From Nocardia transvalensis (GTDB lineage: Bacteria; Actinomycetota; Actinomycetes; Mycobacteriales; Mycobacteriaceae), in assembly GCF_015477765.1 (NCBI RefSeq), contig NZ_JADLQQ010000005.1, positions 372,001 to 436,000 of the forward strand: 64,000 nt of DNA, given 5' to 3'. Made by a program: the position numbers and the translations under genes. The notes beneath the pieces are model-generated. The model did no database searches. It was not told the origin of the DNA and saw nothing but the letters and a program-made list of their open reading frames with translations. This document shows, piece after piece, positions 16,853 through 25,501 of the stretch (the first letter of the stretch is position 1; each line of letters opens with the position of its first letter).

Positions 16853-17128
16853 ATGATTACCGCGATCGTGTTGATCCACGCCGAAGCCGCCCGTATCGCC
16901 GAGACCGCGCAGGCGCTGGCCGATCTCGAGGGTGTGACCGAGGTGTATTCGTGCGCGGGCGACGTCGACCTCATCGCGGTCGTGCGGGTTCGCAATCACG
17001 AGCAGATCGCCGAGGTGGTGACCGGCCGGATCAACAAGACCCAAGGCGTGCTGCGCACCGACACTCACATCGCGTTCAAGTCGTACTCGCGCGCCGAAGT
17101 GGAGGCCGGGTTCTCCATCGGCGAATAG
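16853..17128 (+). CDS. Stand-alone Lrp/AsnC ligand-binding (RAM) domain protein
   Basis: A 91-residue protein consisting only of the RAM ligand-binding domain of Lrp/AsnC regulators (GVTEVYSCAGDVDLIAVVRVRNHEQIAEVV, then GVLRTDTHIAFKSYS). It has no DNA-binding helix-turn-helix. Such stand-alone domains oligomerise and bind amino acids; their partners are usually unknown. It faces the qcr operon tail to tail across a strong hairpin. Confidence 0.82.
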   Translation: MITAIVLIHAEAARIAETAQALADLEGVTEVYSCAGDVDLIAVVRVRNHEQIAEVVTGRINKTQGVLRTDTHIAFKSYSRAEVEAGFSIGE

Positions 17129-17172
17129 TCGGCCCCATGGCCTGCGCAGAACCCTTGTTGCCTGAGCGCAGC

Positions 17173-17206
17173 GAAGGCCCCGAGTCGCATGCGACTCGGG
17201 GCCTTC
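17173..17206. terminator. Bidirectional terminator between the RAM gene and qcrB
   Basis: Perfect palindrome: gaaggccccgagtcgca (17173-17189) pairs with 17190-17206. It would fold as a stem of about 15 bp with a small loop. It lies between two convergent stop codons, 45 nt after one and 13 nt from the other. Confidence 0.8.
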
Positions 17207-17218
17207 GTGGTTCTGCCG

Positions 17219-18841
17219 TCAGTGGCTGTGCTTACCGCCACTGGTGCGGTCCTGGTATTCGGCCAGTACCGCCAGTTGCTTGCGCTCCTGCTCGTGCTCG
17301 TACTCGACGAGCGCCTCGGCCTGCTGTGCCGGATCCGGCCGCAGCAGCGAACCCAGGCCCGGCTTGCCGGCCGAACCGAGCTTGTTCATCTTCTTCGGCA
17401 CCGGGGCGCCCTGGTACTCCAGCGGAATCGGGTGGCCGTGCTCGTCGACCGGGCCCAGCGGCTGGTGCACCTCGATGTACTCACCGTGCGGCAGCCGCTT
17501 GATCACGCCGGTCTCGATGCCGTGCTCGAGCACCGCGCGGTCGCTGCGCTGCAGACCCAGGCACATCCGGTAGGCCACGAAGTAGGCCAGCGGCGGAGCG
17601 ACCAGCAGCGCGATCCGGAAGAACCAGGTCGTCGCGTTCAGCGAGACATCGAACTTCAGCGAGATGATGTCGTTGACGCAGGCCAGGGTCAGCACCAGAT
17701 AGAAGGCGATGGCCATGGCACCGATCGAGGTGCGCACCGGGACGTCACGCGGCCGCTGCAGCAGGTTGTGGTGCGCGTCGTCGCCGGTCAGCTTCTTCTC
17801 GATCCACGGGTAGGCGATCAGCACCGTGAACACCAGCCCCATGATCAGCGCCACCCAGAACGGCCCGGGCACGGTGTAGCGGCCCAGGTACAGCTCCCAC
17901 GGCGGCATCAGACGCGCCATACCGTCGGTCCACATCATGTAGAAGTCCGGCTGCGACCCCGCCGACACCTGAGAGGGGTTGTAGGGGCCCAGGTTCCAGA
18001 TCGGATTGATCTGCAGGACACCACCCATGATGGCGACGATGCCCAGCGTGAACATGAAGAACGCACCCTGATCGGCGGCGAACACCGGCACGATGCGGGC
18101 GCCCACCACGTTCTTCTCGGTGCGGCCGGGACCGGGGAACTGCGTGTGCTTCTGGTACCAGACCAGCGCCACGTGCGCGGCGACCAGGGCCAGCATGATG
18201 CCCGGGAACAGCAGCACGTGCGCGATGAACAACCGCGGAATGATGATGGTGCCCGGGAAGTCACCGCCGAAGATCAGCCAGTGCATCCAGGTGCCGATCA
18301 CCGGGATACCCATGGTGATACCGCCGAACGCCGCGCGCAGACCGGTACCCGAGAGCAGATCGTCGGGCAGCGAGTAGCCGAAGAAGCCCTCGAACATCGC
18401 CAGGATCAGCAGCAGCGAACCGATCACCCAGTTCGCCTCGCGCGGCTTGCGGAACGCGCCGGTGAAGAAGATGCGGAACAGGTGGATGATGATCGACGCC
18501 GCGAACAGCAGTGCCGCCCAGTGGTGCACCTGGCGCACGAACAGACCGCCGCGCACCTCGAAGGAGATGTTCAGCGCGGTCTCGTAGGCCCGCGACATGG
18601 TGACGCCGCGCAGCGGCTGATATGCGCCGTTGTACACGACCTCGCTCATCGACGGATCGAAGAACAGGGTCAGGTACACACCCGACAGGATCAGGATGAT
18701 GAAGGCGTACAGCGCGATCTCGCCGAGCAGGAACGACCAGTGGGTCGGAAAGACCTTGTTGATCGACCGCTTGACGAACGCCGCCATGTGGTAGCGCTCA
18801 TCCATTTCATTGGCCTGTGCGGCCGCTTTGCTAGGACTCAT
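17219..18841 (-). CDS. qcrB: Cytochrome bc1 complex cytochrome b subunit QcrB
   Basis: A 540-residue integral membrane cytochrome b of the actinobacterial bcc-aa3 supercomplex. It oxidises menaquinol and passes electrons to cytochromes c and the oxidase. Haem-ligand helices are visible (VRQVHHWAALLFAASIIIHLFR; RLFIAHVLLFPGIMLALVAAHVALVW). The quinol-site motif reads PPWE (RLMPPWELY), as in mycobacteria, rather than PEWY. The actinobacterial C-terminal extension GPVDEHGHPIPLEYQGAPVPKKMNKLG is present. The start overlaps the qcrA stop as ATGA. Confidence 0.97.
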   Translation of the reverse strand: MSPSKAAAQANEMDERYHMAAFVKRSINKVFPTHWSFLLGEIALYAFIILILSGVYLTLFFDPSMSEVVYNGAYQPLRGVTMSRAYETALNISFEVRGGLFVRQVHHWAALLFAASIIIHLFRIFFTGAFRKPREANWVIGSLLLILAMFEGFFGYSLPDDLLSGTGLRAAFGGITMGIPVIGTWMHWLIFGGDFPGTIIIPRLFIAHVLLFPGIMLALVAAHVALVWYQKHTQFPGPGRTEKNVVGARIVPVFAADQGAFFMFTLGIVAIMGGVLQINPIWNLGPYNPSQVSAGSQPDFYMMWTDGMARLMPPWELYLGRYTVPGPFWVALIMGLVFTVLIAYPWIEKKLTGDDAHHNLLQRPRDVPVRTSIGAMAIAFYLVLTLACVNDIISLKFDVSLNATTWFFRIALLVAPPLAYFVAYRMCLGLQRSDRAVLEHGIETGVIKRLPHGEYIEVHQPLGPVDEHGHPIPLEYQGAPVPKKMNKLGSAGKPGLGSLLRPDPAQQAEALVEYEHEQERKQLAVLAEYQDRTSGGKHSH

Positions 18842-20001
18842 GAACGACGCTCCCAGTAAGCCGGGCCGAGCGGCTCGATGAAGTCGCCGTTGGCGACCAG
18901 GTAGCCCTCGGTGTTGACGGTGATGGGCAGCTGCGGCAGCGCACGAGCGGCGGGACCGAAGACCGGCTTACCCCACTCGGTCGCCGAGAACTGCGACTGG
19001 TGGCACGGGCACAGGATCCGGTTGGTCTGCTGCTCGTACAGCGAGGTCGGGCAGCCCAGGTGGGTGCAGATCTTCGAGTAGGCGAAGTAGTCGCCGTAGT
19101 TGAAGCTCTCCTGGCCCTTGCGCTTGATCGCCTTCTGCGCGTCCTCGGTGCGCAGGCGGATCAGCATGACGGCGTTGCGGATACCGCGCAGCGACTCGAG
19201 GGTCTCGTGCTCGTTACCGCGCCACTCTTCCTTCCACGGGAAGACGGTCTCCATGCCACCGGCGTCCAGATCCTCCGGACGCACCAGCACGATGTCCTCC
19301 GGGCGGCCGGTGTCCTTGCGCAGGTAGATGGTCTGGCCCGGGTAGTCCGGGGTCCAGCCCGACACCCACAGCTCCGACTTGTCGCCCTTGGCCCACGGGT
19401 TCTTGACCAGACCACCGACGAACATGAACAGCGCGCCGATACCCAGCGCGCCGACGCCCAGCCCCGCGGTGCGGGTGATCAGCTTGCGGCGGCCCAGCGT
19501 GGAGGTGTCCAGCGCGTCGGTCAGCTCGGCGACCAGCGTGCGGCGGTTGACCTCGTCGGAGGGGCCGTCGTGGCGATCCTGGATCGAGATCTCGGCCGGG
19601 ATGAACTTCTTGCGGATGAGCACCGCGGCGATGCCGATGGCCAGCACCGCGATACCCAGCAGCAGACCGTAGAGCGGGGTGGTCAGCGAGTAGATGCCCG
19701 CGCCGTCCTCGCCCTCGCCCTTGTAGTGCCAGGGCCAGAACAGGAACACACCGATCAGTGCGATACCCGACAGCGCCGAGATGGCGAACCACAGCGCCAC
19801 CTGCCGCTCGGCCCGCTTCTCCGCGCGGGTGCCCGGAACCGGCCAGCGCGGCGCGCGGTAGGCGACGTCGACGCCGTCGAGTTCGGTGCCGAGCTTGACC
19901 AGATCGTCGCGCGACATGGCGTCGAGCTGGTCGTCGGTCGGGTTCAGATTTCCGTGGGGGTCTTCGGGCCGACCCATGTCCTTGGGCTCCTGTTCACTCA
20001 T
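18838..20001 (-). CDS. qcrA: Cytochrome bc1 complex Rieske iron-sulfur subunit QcrA
   Basis: A 387-residue Rieske protein with the actinobacterial three-helix N-terminal anchor (hydrophobic stretches near 75-95, 110-135 and 185-205). The 2Fe-2S domain carries CTHLGCP and CPCHQSQF at about 312-336. It transfers electrons from menaquinol to the dihaem cytochrome QcrC. I chose the ATG at 20001 because it overlaps the qcrC stop as ATGA; an ATG six codons upstream is less likely. Confidence 0.96.
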   Translation of the reverse strand: MSEQEPKDMGRPEDPHGNLNPTDDQLDAMSRDDLVKLGTELDGVDVAYRAPRWPVPGTRAEKRAERQVALWFAISALSGIALIGVFLFWPWHYKGEGEDGAGIYSLTTPLYGLLLGIAVLAIGIAAVLIRKKFIPAEISIQDRHDGPSDEVNRRTLVAELTDALDTSTLGRRKLITRTAGLGVGALGIGALFMFVGGLVKNPWAKGDKSELWVSGWTPDYPGQTIYLRKDTGRPEDIVLVRPEDLDAGGMETVFPWKEEWRGNEHETLESLRGIRNAVMLIRLRTEDAQKAIKRKGQESFNYGDYFAYSKICTHLGCPTSLYEQQTNRILCPCHQSQFSATEWGKPVFGPAARALPQLPITVNTEGYLVANGDFIEPLGPAYWERRS

Positions 20002-20879
20002 GAGCGAGATCCAATCCACATCGCCGCTCCGACCAGGACCACGATCCCGACCACCCAGATGGCCAGGCCCTCGGTCGCGGGACCGAAGCCGCCGAGGCCG
20101 TAACCGCCCTCCGGATGCGACTCGGTCCGGTTCTTGACGTAGGCGACGATGTCGCGCTTCTCCTCCGGGGTCAGCTGCCGGTCGGAGAACTTCGGCATGT
20201 TCTGCGGGCCGGTCAGCATCGCGGTGTAGATCTGCTGTTCGCTCGCGGGGACCAGCGGCGGGGCGAACTTACCCGACGACAGGGCGCCACCGCGACCGGT
20301 GAAGTTGTGACACGACGCGCAGTTCATGCGGAACAGCTCGCCACCGCGGGCGATGTCGGCGTTCTTGGTCAGCGACTCTTCGGCGATCTTGCCGTCCGGA
20401 TCGCGCACGACCGTGGGGCCACCGCCGTTGGCCGCGACATAGGCGCCCAGGGCGTCGGTCATGCGCTCGTCGAACTTCGGCGGCTTGCGCTGGATCTGCG
20501 CGCCGTTGGCGGCGGCGGGCATGCGGCCGGTGGAGACCTGGAAGTAGACGGCGGCCTCACCGACGCCGATGAGGCTCGGGCCGCGATCGGGCACACCCTG
20601 CAGGTTGGCACCGTGGCAGGTGATGCAGGAGGTGTCGTAGATCTGCTTACCCTCGCGGATCAGGGCGCTCTGATCCTCGTTCGCCGTCGCGACCTGCGCA
20701 CGCGGGGTCAGCGCCGACGCCGCGAAGCCGGCTCCGACGAGGCCCATCAGAAGAACCAGGCCGCCCGCCAGCTTGCGGCGCATCCGGCGCTGCTTGCGAG
20801 TCTTGGTGGCCTGGTCGTTCTTCGCGCTGCCGACCCCGGGGCTGATGGGATCTGGCGCTGACGGGGGAGATGAACTCAT
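19998..20879 (-). CDS. qcrC: Dihaem cytochrome c subunit QcrC
   Basis: A 293-residue membrane-bound cytochrome cc with two haem c sites, CITCH at 85-89 and CASCH at 187-191. It has an N-terminal hydrophobic segment at about 38-56 and a C-terminal anchor near 268-290. In actinobacteria this protein replaces a soluble cytochrome c by wiring the bc1 complex directly to cytochrome aa3 oxidase. ATG at 20879 with AAAGGGA upstream. It lies 72 nt downstream of ctaE and overlaps qcrA, giving the operon ctaE-qcrC-qcrA-qcrB. Confidence 0.97.
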   Translation of the reverse strand: MSSSPPSAPDPISPGVGSAKNDQATKTRKQRRMRRKLAGGLVLLMGLVGAGFAASALTPRAQVATANEDQSALIREGKQIYDTSCITCHGANLQGVPDRGPSLIGVGEAAVYFQVSTGRMPAAANGAQIQRKPPKFDERMTDALGAYVAANGGGPTVVRDPDGKIAEESLTKNADIARGGELFRMNCASCHNFTGRGGALSSGKFAPPLVPASEQQIYTAMLTGPQNMPKFSDRQLTPEEKRDIVAYVKNRTESHPEGGYGLGGFGPATEGLAIWVVGIVVLVGAAMWIGSRS

Positions 20880-20951
20880 CTGTGTCCCTTTGGAGTAGAC
20901 GGAACCGACTGATGCTGAAGCTGGTGTGCTCTTCGAAGCGTGGCTGCCCGT

Positions 20952-21563
20952 TTACCGGACGAAGTAGATCGTGGCGAACAGCCCGATCCACACGATGTCG
21001 ACGAAGTGCCAGTAGTAGGAGACGACGATCGCCGCCGTGGCCTGCGCCGGGGTGAACTTGCTGACCGTGGTGCGGACGAGCAGGAAGATGAAGGCGATCA
21101 GACCACCGATGACGTGCAGACCGTGGAAGCCGGTGGTGATGAAGAACACCGAGCCGTAGACGCTGCTCGAGATCGTGGTGCCCTCGTTGTAGAGGTTGTA
21201 GTACTCGTACCCCTGGCCGAGCACGAAGAACAGGCCCATCAGGAAGGTGATCACATACCAGCGCCGCAGGCCGAAGACGTCGCCCTTCTCCGCCGCGAAC
21301 ACGCCCATCTGGCAGGTGAACGAGGACAGGATGAGCACCGTGGTGACCGGCACGGCGAGATACATGTTCAGCTCGGTCGGTTCCGGCGGCCAGTTGCCGT
21401 GCGCCTGCGCGCGCGCGACGAAGTACATGGCGAACAGGCCGGCGAAGAACATCAGCTCGCTCGACAGCCAGATGATGGTTCCGACGCTGACCATGTTGGG
21501 CCGGTTCAGCGAGTGCACACGCTGAGTAATGGCCGATCCTGGGGTCCCTACTGCGGTCGTCAC
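20952..21563 (-). CDS. ctaE: Cytochrome c oxidase subunit III
   Basis: A 203-residue integral membrane subunit of aa3 oxidase with five predicted helices. Typical stretches are SLNRPNMVSVGTIIWLSSELMFF, RRWYVITFLMGLFFVLGQGYEYY, TGFHGLHVIGGLIAF and VSYYWHFVDIVWIGLFATIYF. The GTG start at 21563 matches the mycobacterial N-terminus (TTAVGTPGSAITQRVHSLNRPN). CATACT ends 7 nt before it, so the mRNA may be leaderless. First gene of the ctaE-qcrCAB operon. Confidence 0.96.
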   Translation of the reverse strand: MTTAVGTPGSAITQRVHSLNRPNMVSVGTIIWLSSELMFFAGLFAMYFVARAQAHGNWPPEPTELNMYLAVPVTTVLILSSFTCQMGVFAAEKGDVFGLRRWYVITFLMGLFFVLGQGYEYYNLYNEGTTISSSVYGSVFFITTGFHGLHVIGGLIAFIFLLVRTTVSKFTPAQATAAIVVSYYWHFVDIVWIGLFATIYFVR

Positions 21564-21570
21564 GCCGGTA

Positions 21571-21593
21571 AGTATGACTCGTCGTAGTACGAC
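21571..21593 (-). promoter_or_regulatory. ctaE promoter -10 and adjacent palindrome
   Basis: CATACT (21571-21576, minus strand) ends 7 nt before the ctaE GTG. The odd palindrome GTCGTAGTACGAC (21581-21593) sits where the spacer and -35 would be and may be an operator. CGTAGTAC also occurs about 130 bp upstream of ctaC. Confidence 0.4.
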
Positions 21594-21792
21594 AGGCGTA
21601 CCCGGGTGGGATTCTTCATGGTCCGTGTCGGAAACCGCACGGCGAGACGGGGTCTCACCGGCGGCCCGGCGTGTCATGCAAATGCGCAGCTCGGGCCGGT
21701 TCCGCGGGTCCGGACGGAGGTGTTTTCTACTGTTGAAGTCGGATGGGTGAGGCTCCCGGTTCCCGGGAAACGGAAAAATTTCGAAAGCGGGT

Positions 21793-22227
21793 GTGATGGG
21801 ACTGCGATCGGGGTGGCGGCGCCTGCTCGGGCGCGCCGACGCGACGGGGTTGGATCCGGATCGGGACGATCTGGTCGTGGTCGTGTCGAGTTTCGACGAT
21901 GCCGAGGCATGCTCGGCAGCCCTGCGGCGGGCGGCGGGCTGGGTGCCCGAGGACCCGGCCGTCCTGCGCCATCACCTGCGGGTTCCCGTCGACCAGGCGG
22001 ATCGGGTCATCGATATCGCCGCCCAGGACGGGTACGCGCCCGCCGAGCGCACCGAGTCCGATGCGCAGATCGTGGAATTGGTCCTGCGGCGGGTGCAGCT
22101 GCTCGATGCGCTGCATTGTTCGCAGGAACGCTCGCGGATGGCGGGGCTGGCCCAGCGCCACGACGGGGTCGCGCGGGGGTGGGACGCATTGCAGCCGGGC
22201 GATAAACGGATTGCGGGATCGCACTAG
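21793..22227 (+). CDS. Conserved hypothetical protein
   Basis: A 144-residue, soluble, acidic protein I do not recognise. VVVVSSFDDAEACSAALRRAAGW suggests an alternating strand/helix N-terminus. The second half is helical (DAQIVELVLRRVQLLDALHCSQERSRMAGLAQRH). It starts GTG-ATG; either codon could be used. It diverges from ctaE and lies 48 bp upstream of trpD on the same strand, so co-transcription with trpD is possible. Confidence 0.6.
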   Translation: MMGLRSGWRRLLGRADATGLDPDRDDLVVVVSSFDDAEACSAALRRAAGWVPEDPAVLRHHLRVPVDQADRVIDIAAQDGYAPAERTESDAQIVELVLRRVQLLDALHCSQERSRMAGLAQRHDGVARGWDALQPGDKRIAGSH

Positions 22228-22275
22228 GCTGCTAGCCGAGCACGTGAGGTGCGAAGTACGCGACAGGAGATGTTG

Positions 22276-23331
22276 ATGAGCGCGCGCAGCTGGCCCGAGA
22301 TTCTCGGTGCCCTCACCGACGGGGTCGATCTGACCGCGGAGCAGGCGGCGTGGGCCATCGACGAAATCTTCTCCGACAATGCCACCCCCGCCCAGATCGC
22401 CGCCTTCGGCGTGGCCATGAAGATGAAGGGCCCCACCGCGACCGAGCTGTCCGGCCTGGCCCAGGGCATGCTGGGGCACGCGCGGCGGGTCACGCTGGAC
22501 GTGGGGGCGGTCGATATCGTCGGCACCGGCGGCGACCGGTCGGGCACGGTCAACATCTCCACGATGTCGTCGATCGTGGTGGCCGCCGCGGGGGTGCCGG
22601 TGGTCAAGCACGGCAACCGGGCGGCCTCGTCCAAGAGCGGCGGCGCCGATGTGCTCGAGGCGCTCGGCGTGCGGATCGCGCTGGGCCCCAAGGCGGTCGC
22701 ACAGTGCGTCACCGAGGTGGGCATCGGATTCTGTTTCGCGCCCCTGTTCCATCCGGCGCTGCGGTTCGCCGCGGCCGCGCGCCGGGATATCGGCATTCCG
22801 ACGGTGTTCAATGTGCTGGGGCCGCTCACCAATCCGGCCCAGCCCCGCGCCGGGCTGATCGGCTGCGCATTCACCGACCTGCTGCCGGTGATCGCGGGCG
22901 CATTCGCCGAGCGCGGCGCCAATGCGCTCGTCGTGCGCGGTAACGACGGTCTGGACGAGATCACCACCGCCGACACGACCGAGGCGTGGGTGGTGAGCGG
23001 CGGACATCTCACGCACACGACCATCGATCCGACCCGGCTGGGTGTCGGCCGCGCCCAGCCCGACGACCTGCGCGGTGGCGACGCCGAAACCAATGCCGTC
23101 ATCGCCCGCAATATGCTCGCCGGCGCGCCCGGCCCGGTGCGTGACGCGGTGCTGCTCAACTCCGCCGCCGCCATCGCCGCCTGCGACCTGAGCCCGGAGA
23201 CCGCCGACAACGACCTCCACGACGCCCTCGGCGCGGCCCTGCAGCGGGCCGCGCACGCCGTCGACAGCGGCGCCGCGGCGGCCCTGCTGGATCGCTGGGT
23301 CACCGTCACCAACCAACTCGGTTCGGACTGA
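22276..23331 (+). CDS. trpD: Anthranilate phosphoribosyltransferase
   Basis: A 351-residue enzyme of tryptophan synthesis that joins anthranilate to PRPP. The PRPP-binding VDIVGTGGDRSGTVNIST, KHGNRAASSKSGGADVLEALG and NVLGPLTNPAQPRAG are typical. The ATG at 22276 is preceded by AGGAG at 6-nt spacing, making it a better start than the ATG two codons upstream. It is on the opposite strand relative to its neighbours compared with M. tuberculosis (Rv2192c), part of an inverted block. Confidence 0.95.
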   Translation: MSARSWPEILGALTDGVDLTAEQAAWAIDEIFSDNATPAQIAAFGVAMKMKGPTATELSGLAQGMLGHARRVTLDVGAVDIVGTGGDRSGTVNISTMSSIVVAAAGVPVVKHGNRAASSKSGGADVLEALGVRIALGPKAVAQCVTEVGIGFCFAPLFHPALRFAAAARRDIGIPTVFNVLGPLTNPAQPRAGLIGCAFTDLLPVIAGAFAERGANALVVRGNDGLDEITTADTTEAWVVSGGHLTHTTIDPTRLGVGRAQPDDLRGGDAETNAVIARNMLAGAPGPVRDAVLLNSAAAIAACDLSPETADNDLHDALGAALQRAAHAVDSGAAAALLDRWVTVTNQLGSD

Positions 23332-23384
23332 CGGGGAGTCGAAACCTTCTAAACTTCAGGGAGCAGGGCAGCGAGGAGCAGGCC

Positions 23385-23846
23385 ATGAGCTTCCAGAAGA
23401 TTCCGGCGGGGACACGGGGAAAGAATGCGCCGCAATCGAATGCGGTCACACGCTTGCTGATGCGGGGGATGGAGCGGTATCACCGCTGGCGCGGGGACCG
23501 GTTCATGGGGATGGATCTGCTGTATCTGACGACGGTGGGGGCGAAGTCGGGGCAGCAGCGGCGGGTTCCGGTGACACGTTTCCCGGAGGACGACGGCTGG
23601 CTGGTGGTCGCCTCCCTCGGCGGCTCACGCCAGCATCCGGCCTGGTATCACAACATCGCCGCCCACCCCGATCAGGTGTGGGCGGAGGTGGGCGGTACCA
23701 AGTTCCGGGTGCGGGCCGAGCAGTTGGAGGGCGCCGCCCGCGAGGCCGCCTGGAAACGAATCACCGCCGAACAGCCGCGGTATTCGGAATACGCCCAGAA
23801 GACCGATCGCCAGCTCCCCGTCCTGAGGCTGACTCCGGCCACCTAG
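23385..23846 (+). CDS. Deazaflavin (F420)-dependent nitroreductase family protein
   Basis: A 153-residue protein of the Ddn/FDOR-A family. These split-barrel proteins bind coenzyme F420 and reduce quinones or nitro compounds. Signature stretches are LLYLTTVGAKSGQQRRVPVTRF and GGSRQHPAWYHNIAAHPDQVWAEVGG. The ATG has GAGGAGCAGG upstream. It converges with the MaoC gene, with only 3 bp between the two stop codons. The physiological substrate is not predictable. Confidence 0.85.
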   Translation: MSFQKIPAGTRGKNAPQSNAVTRLLMRGMERYHRWRGDRFMGMDLLYLTTVGAKSGQQRRVPVTRFPEDDGWLVVASLGGSRQHPAWYHNIAAHPDQVWAEVGGTKFRVRAEQLEGAAREAAWKRITAEQPRYSEYAQKTDRQLPVLRLTPAT

Positions 23847-23849
23847 GCC

Positions 23850-24302
23850 TCAAACCAGGTAGCGCGCAATACCTTCCGCGACGCAGGCCGGTTTCTCGGC
23901 ACCCTCCAGTTCGAGGGTGACGGTGCGCTGCGCCTGCACCCCACCGGGAATGTCGGTGACCGAATCGAGCCGCACGCGGGCGCGGATGCGGCCGCCCACG
24001 GGCACCGGGGTGATGAAGCGAACCTTGTTGAGCCCGTAGTTGATTCCCATGCGGATTCCATGGACCGTGGTGGCCTGGTTGGTGAGCGGCACCAGCAGCG
24101 ACAGGGTGAGGAACCCGTGGGCGATGGTGCGCCCGAAGGGGCCCTGCGCGGCCTTGTCCGGGTCGACGTGGATCCACTGGTGGTCGTCGGTGGCGTCGGC
24201 GAACTTGTCGATGCGGTCCTGATCGATGGTCAGCCAGTCGCTGACACCGATCTCGGTTCCCACGGCCGCCCGCAGTTCGTCGAAGTCGGCGAAATCCGTC
24301 AT
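23850..24302 (-). CDS. MaoC-family (R)-specific enoyl hydratase/dehydratase, Rv0130 (HtdZ)-like
   Basis: A 150-residue single hot-dog domain enzyme. The hydratase-2 motif FADATDDHQWIHVDPDKAAQGPFGRTIAHGF supplies the catalytic Asp and His. YGLNKVRFITPVPVGGRIRA and KPACVAEGIARYLV closely resemble M. tuberculosis Rv0130, a 3-hydroxyacyl-thioester dehydratase. It starts 19 nt after the sulfotransferase stop, so it is probably the last gene of the sulfation operon, although TAATCT ending 6 nt before its ATG could also drive it alone. If part of the pathway, it points to an acyl chain in the substrate. Confidence 0.88.
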   Translation of the reverse strand: MTDFADFDELRAAVGTEIGVSDWLTIDQDRIDKFADATDDHQWIHVDPDKAAQGPFGRTIAHGFLTLSLLVPLTNQATTVHGIRMGINYGLNKVRFITPVPVGGRIRARVRLDSVTDIPGGVQAQRTVTLELEGAEKPACVAEGIARYLV

Positions 24303-24321
24303 GGGAGAAGATTAGTCGCCT

Positions 24322-25458
24322 CTACACCGTCTGGAAATACTCCTTGACCTGCGCCTCGCTCAATCCGTAGTCGGCCAGTGAGTAGCTGTGGACGGGTTTG
24401 CGGTCCCCGGTGCGGCTCTGTTCGTCCAGCGCGGCCATCGCGGCGCGGGCCTCGTCGGTGAGGTCGATCCCGAAGGCGCGGTAGATGGTCTCGACGGTGC
24501 CCAGCGGATCGGCGCGCAACTCGGCGAACTCGATATCGAGGAATTGCGCCGGATCGTAGCGCCTGCGGGCCGCGGTGAATTCGCGCAGCCCGCGGGACCA
24601 CAGCTCGAGCTGTGTCTCCCCGATCCTCTTGCCGGAGAACGTATTCGACCATCCTCGGGCGGCATGCTCGGACAGGCTGCAGGCCGAGGCCAGCACCGTG
24701 GCCGGGTCGCGATGGGTCTGGATCACGAGCGCGTCCGGGTAGGCGGCCATGAGCGCATCCAGGCCGAACAGGTGGCTCGGATTCTTCAGGATCCAGCGGC
24801 GGTCGTCACCGAGGCCGATCAGCTGCAAGTTCTTGCGGTGCCGCAGATAGGCGTCGGTCCAATCCTGGCGCCGCAGCCACTGCGAGTAGGTGGGCAGATA
24901 GGCCAGGCATTCGTAGGAGACCGATTTCACCGTCTGCCGCAACAGCTGCCAGCATTCCTCCACCTCGGCCGCGCTCATGTAGTGCAGGCCCATGAACTCC
25001 GGATTCTCGATGTGGTGCCGGGCGAATCCGGCGTCGATGCGCTGATAGACCGGATTGTCGGCCCAGGTCTCGCGCGGCGGGCGGGGCTGCGGGAATTCGG
25101 TCAGCCACATCTCCAGGGCTTGGTGGCGCGGATCGGCGGCCAGCAACCGATGCAGCGCGGTGGTGCCGGTGCGGGGCAGGCCGGTGACGAAGAGGGGGCG
25201 GGTGATCGGGGTCCGGGCGTACTCCGGATGTGCCTGCCACGACGCCTCGCTCAGTGCCCGCGCGACCAGCGCGCCGCGCAGGAAATAGCGGTTCATCTTG
25301 CTGCCGAGTTCGGTGAGGTCCGCGTCGCGGCGATAGGACTCGAGCAGGACCTCGAGGGCCTCGCGATAGTCGTCGGCGCCGAAATCGGTGAGGCCACAGG
25401 CCTTCGTGGCCGAGGCGTGCAAATCGTCGACGGTGCCTACATCGGTACGTGCAGTCAT
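24322..25458 (-). CDS. PAPS-dependent sulfotransferase, Rv3529c-like
   Basis: A 378-residue cytosolic-type sulfotransferase expected to move sulfate from PAPS to a hydroxyl on a lipid or small molecule. The 5'-phosphosulfate loop is RPLFVTGLPRTGTTALHRLL (about 87-106). The 3'-phosphate site is in LVIQTHRDPATVLASACSL. The C-terminal VHSYSLADYGLS is also characteristic. From memory it resembles Rv3529c, which likewise sits beside an SDR and a Rv3531c-type protein. Here the same trio is joined to PAPS-forming genes, so its acceptor is probably made by the same operon. Acceptor unknown. Confidence 0.9.
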   Translation of the reverse strand: MTARTDVGTVDDLHASATKACGLTDFGADDYREALEVLLESYRRDADLTELGSKMNRYFLRGALVARALSEASWQAHPEYARTPITRPLFVTGLPRTGTTALHRLLAADPRHQALEMWLTEFPQPRPPRETWADNPVYQRIDAGFARHHIENPEFMGLHYMSAAEVEECWQLLRQTVKSVSYECLAYLPTYSQWLRRQDWTDAYLRHRKNLQLIGLGDDRRWILKNPSHLFGLDALMAAYPDALVIQTHRDPATVLASACSLSEHAARGWSNTFSGKRIGETQLELWSRGLREFTAARRRYDPAQFLDIEFAELRADPLGTVETIYRAFGIDLTDEARAAMAALDEQSRTGDRKPVHSYSLADYGLSEAQVKEYFQTV

Positions 25459-25501
25459 GAAAACTCCCTAATTACCAAATTCCGGCATGCTTTCGCCGGA
25501 A

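Noticed and set aside
21727..23316. A 529-codon open frame antisense to trpD
   Set aside because: Covers trpD and its upstream gene on the wrong strand, without recognisable motifs.
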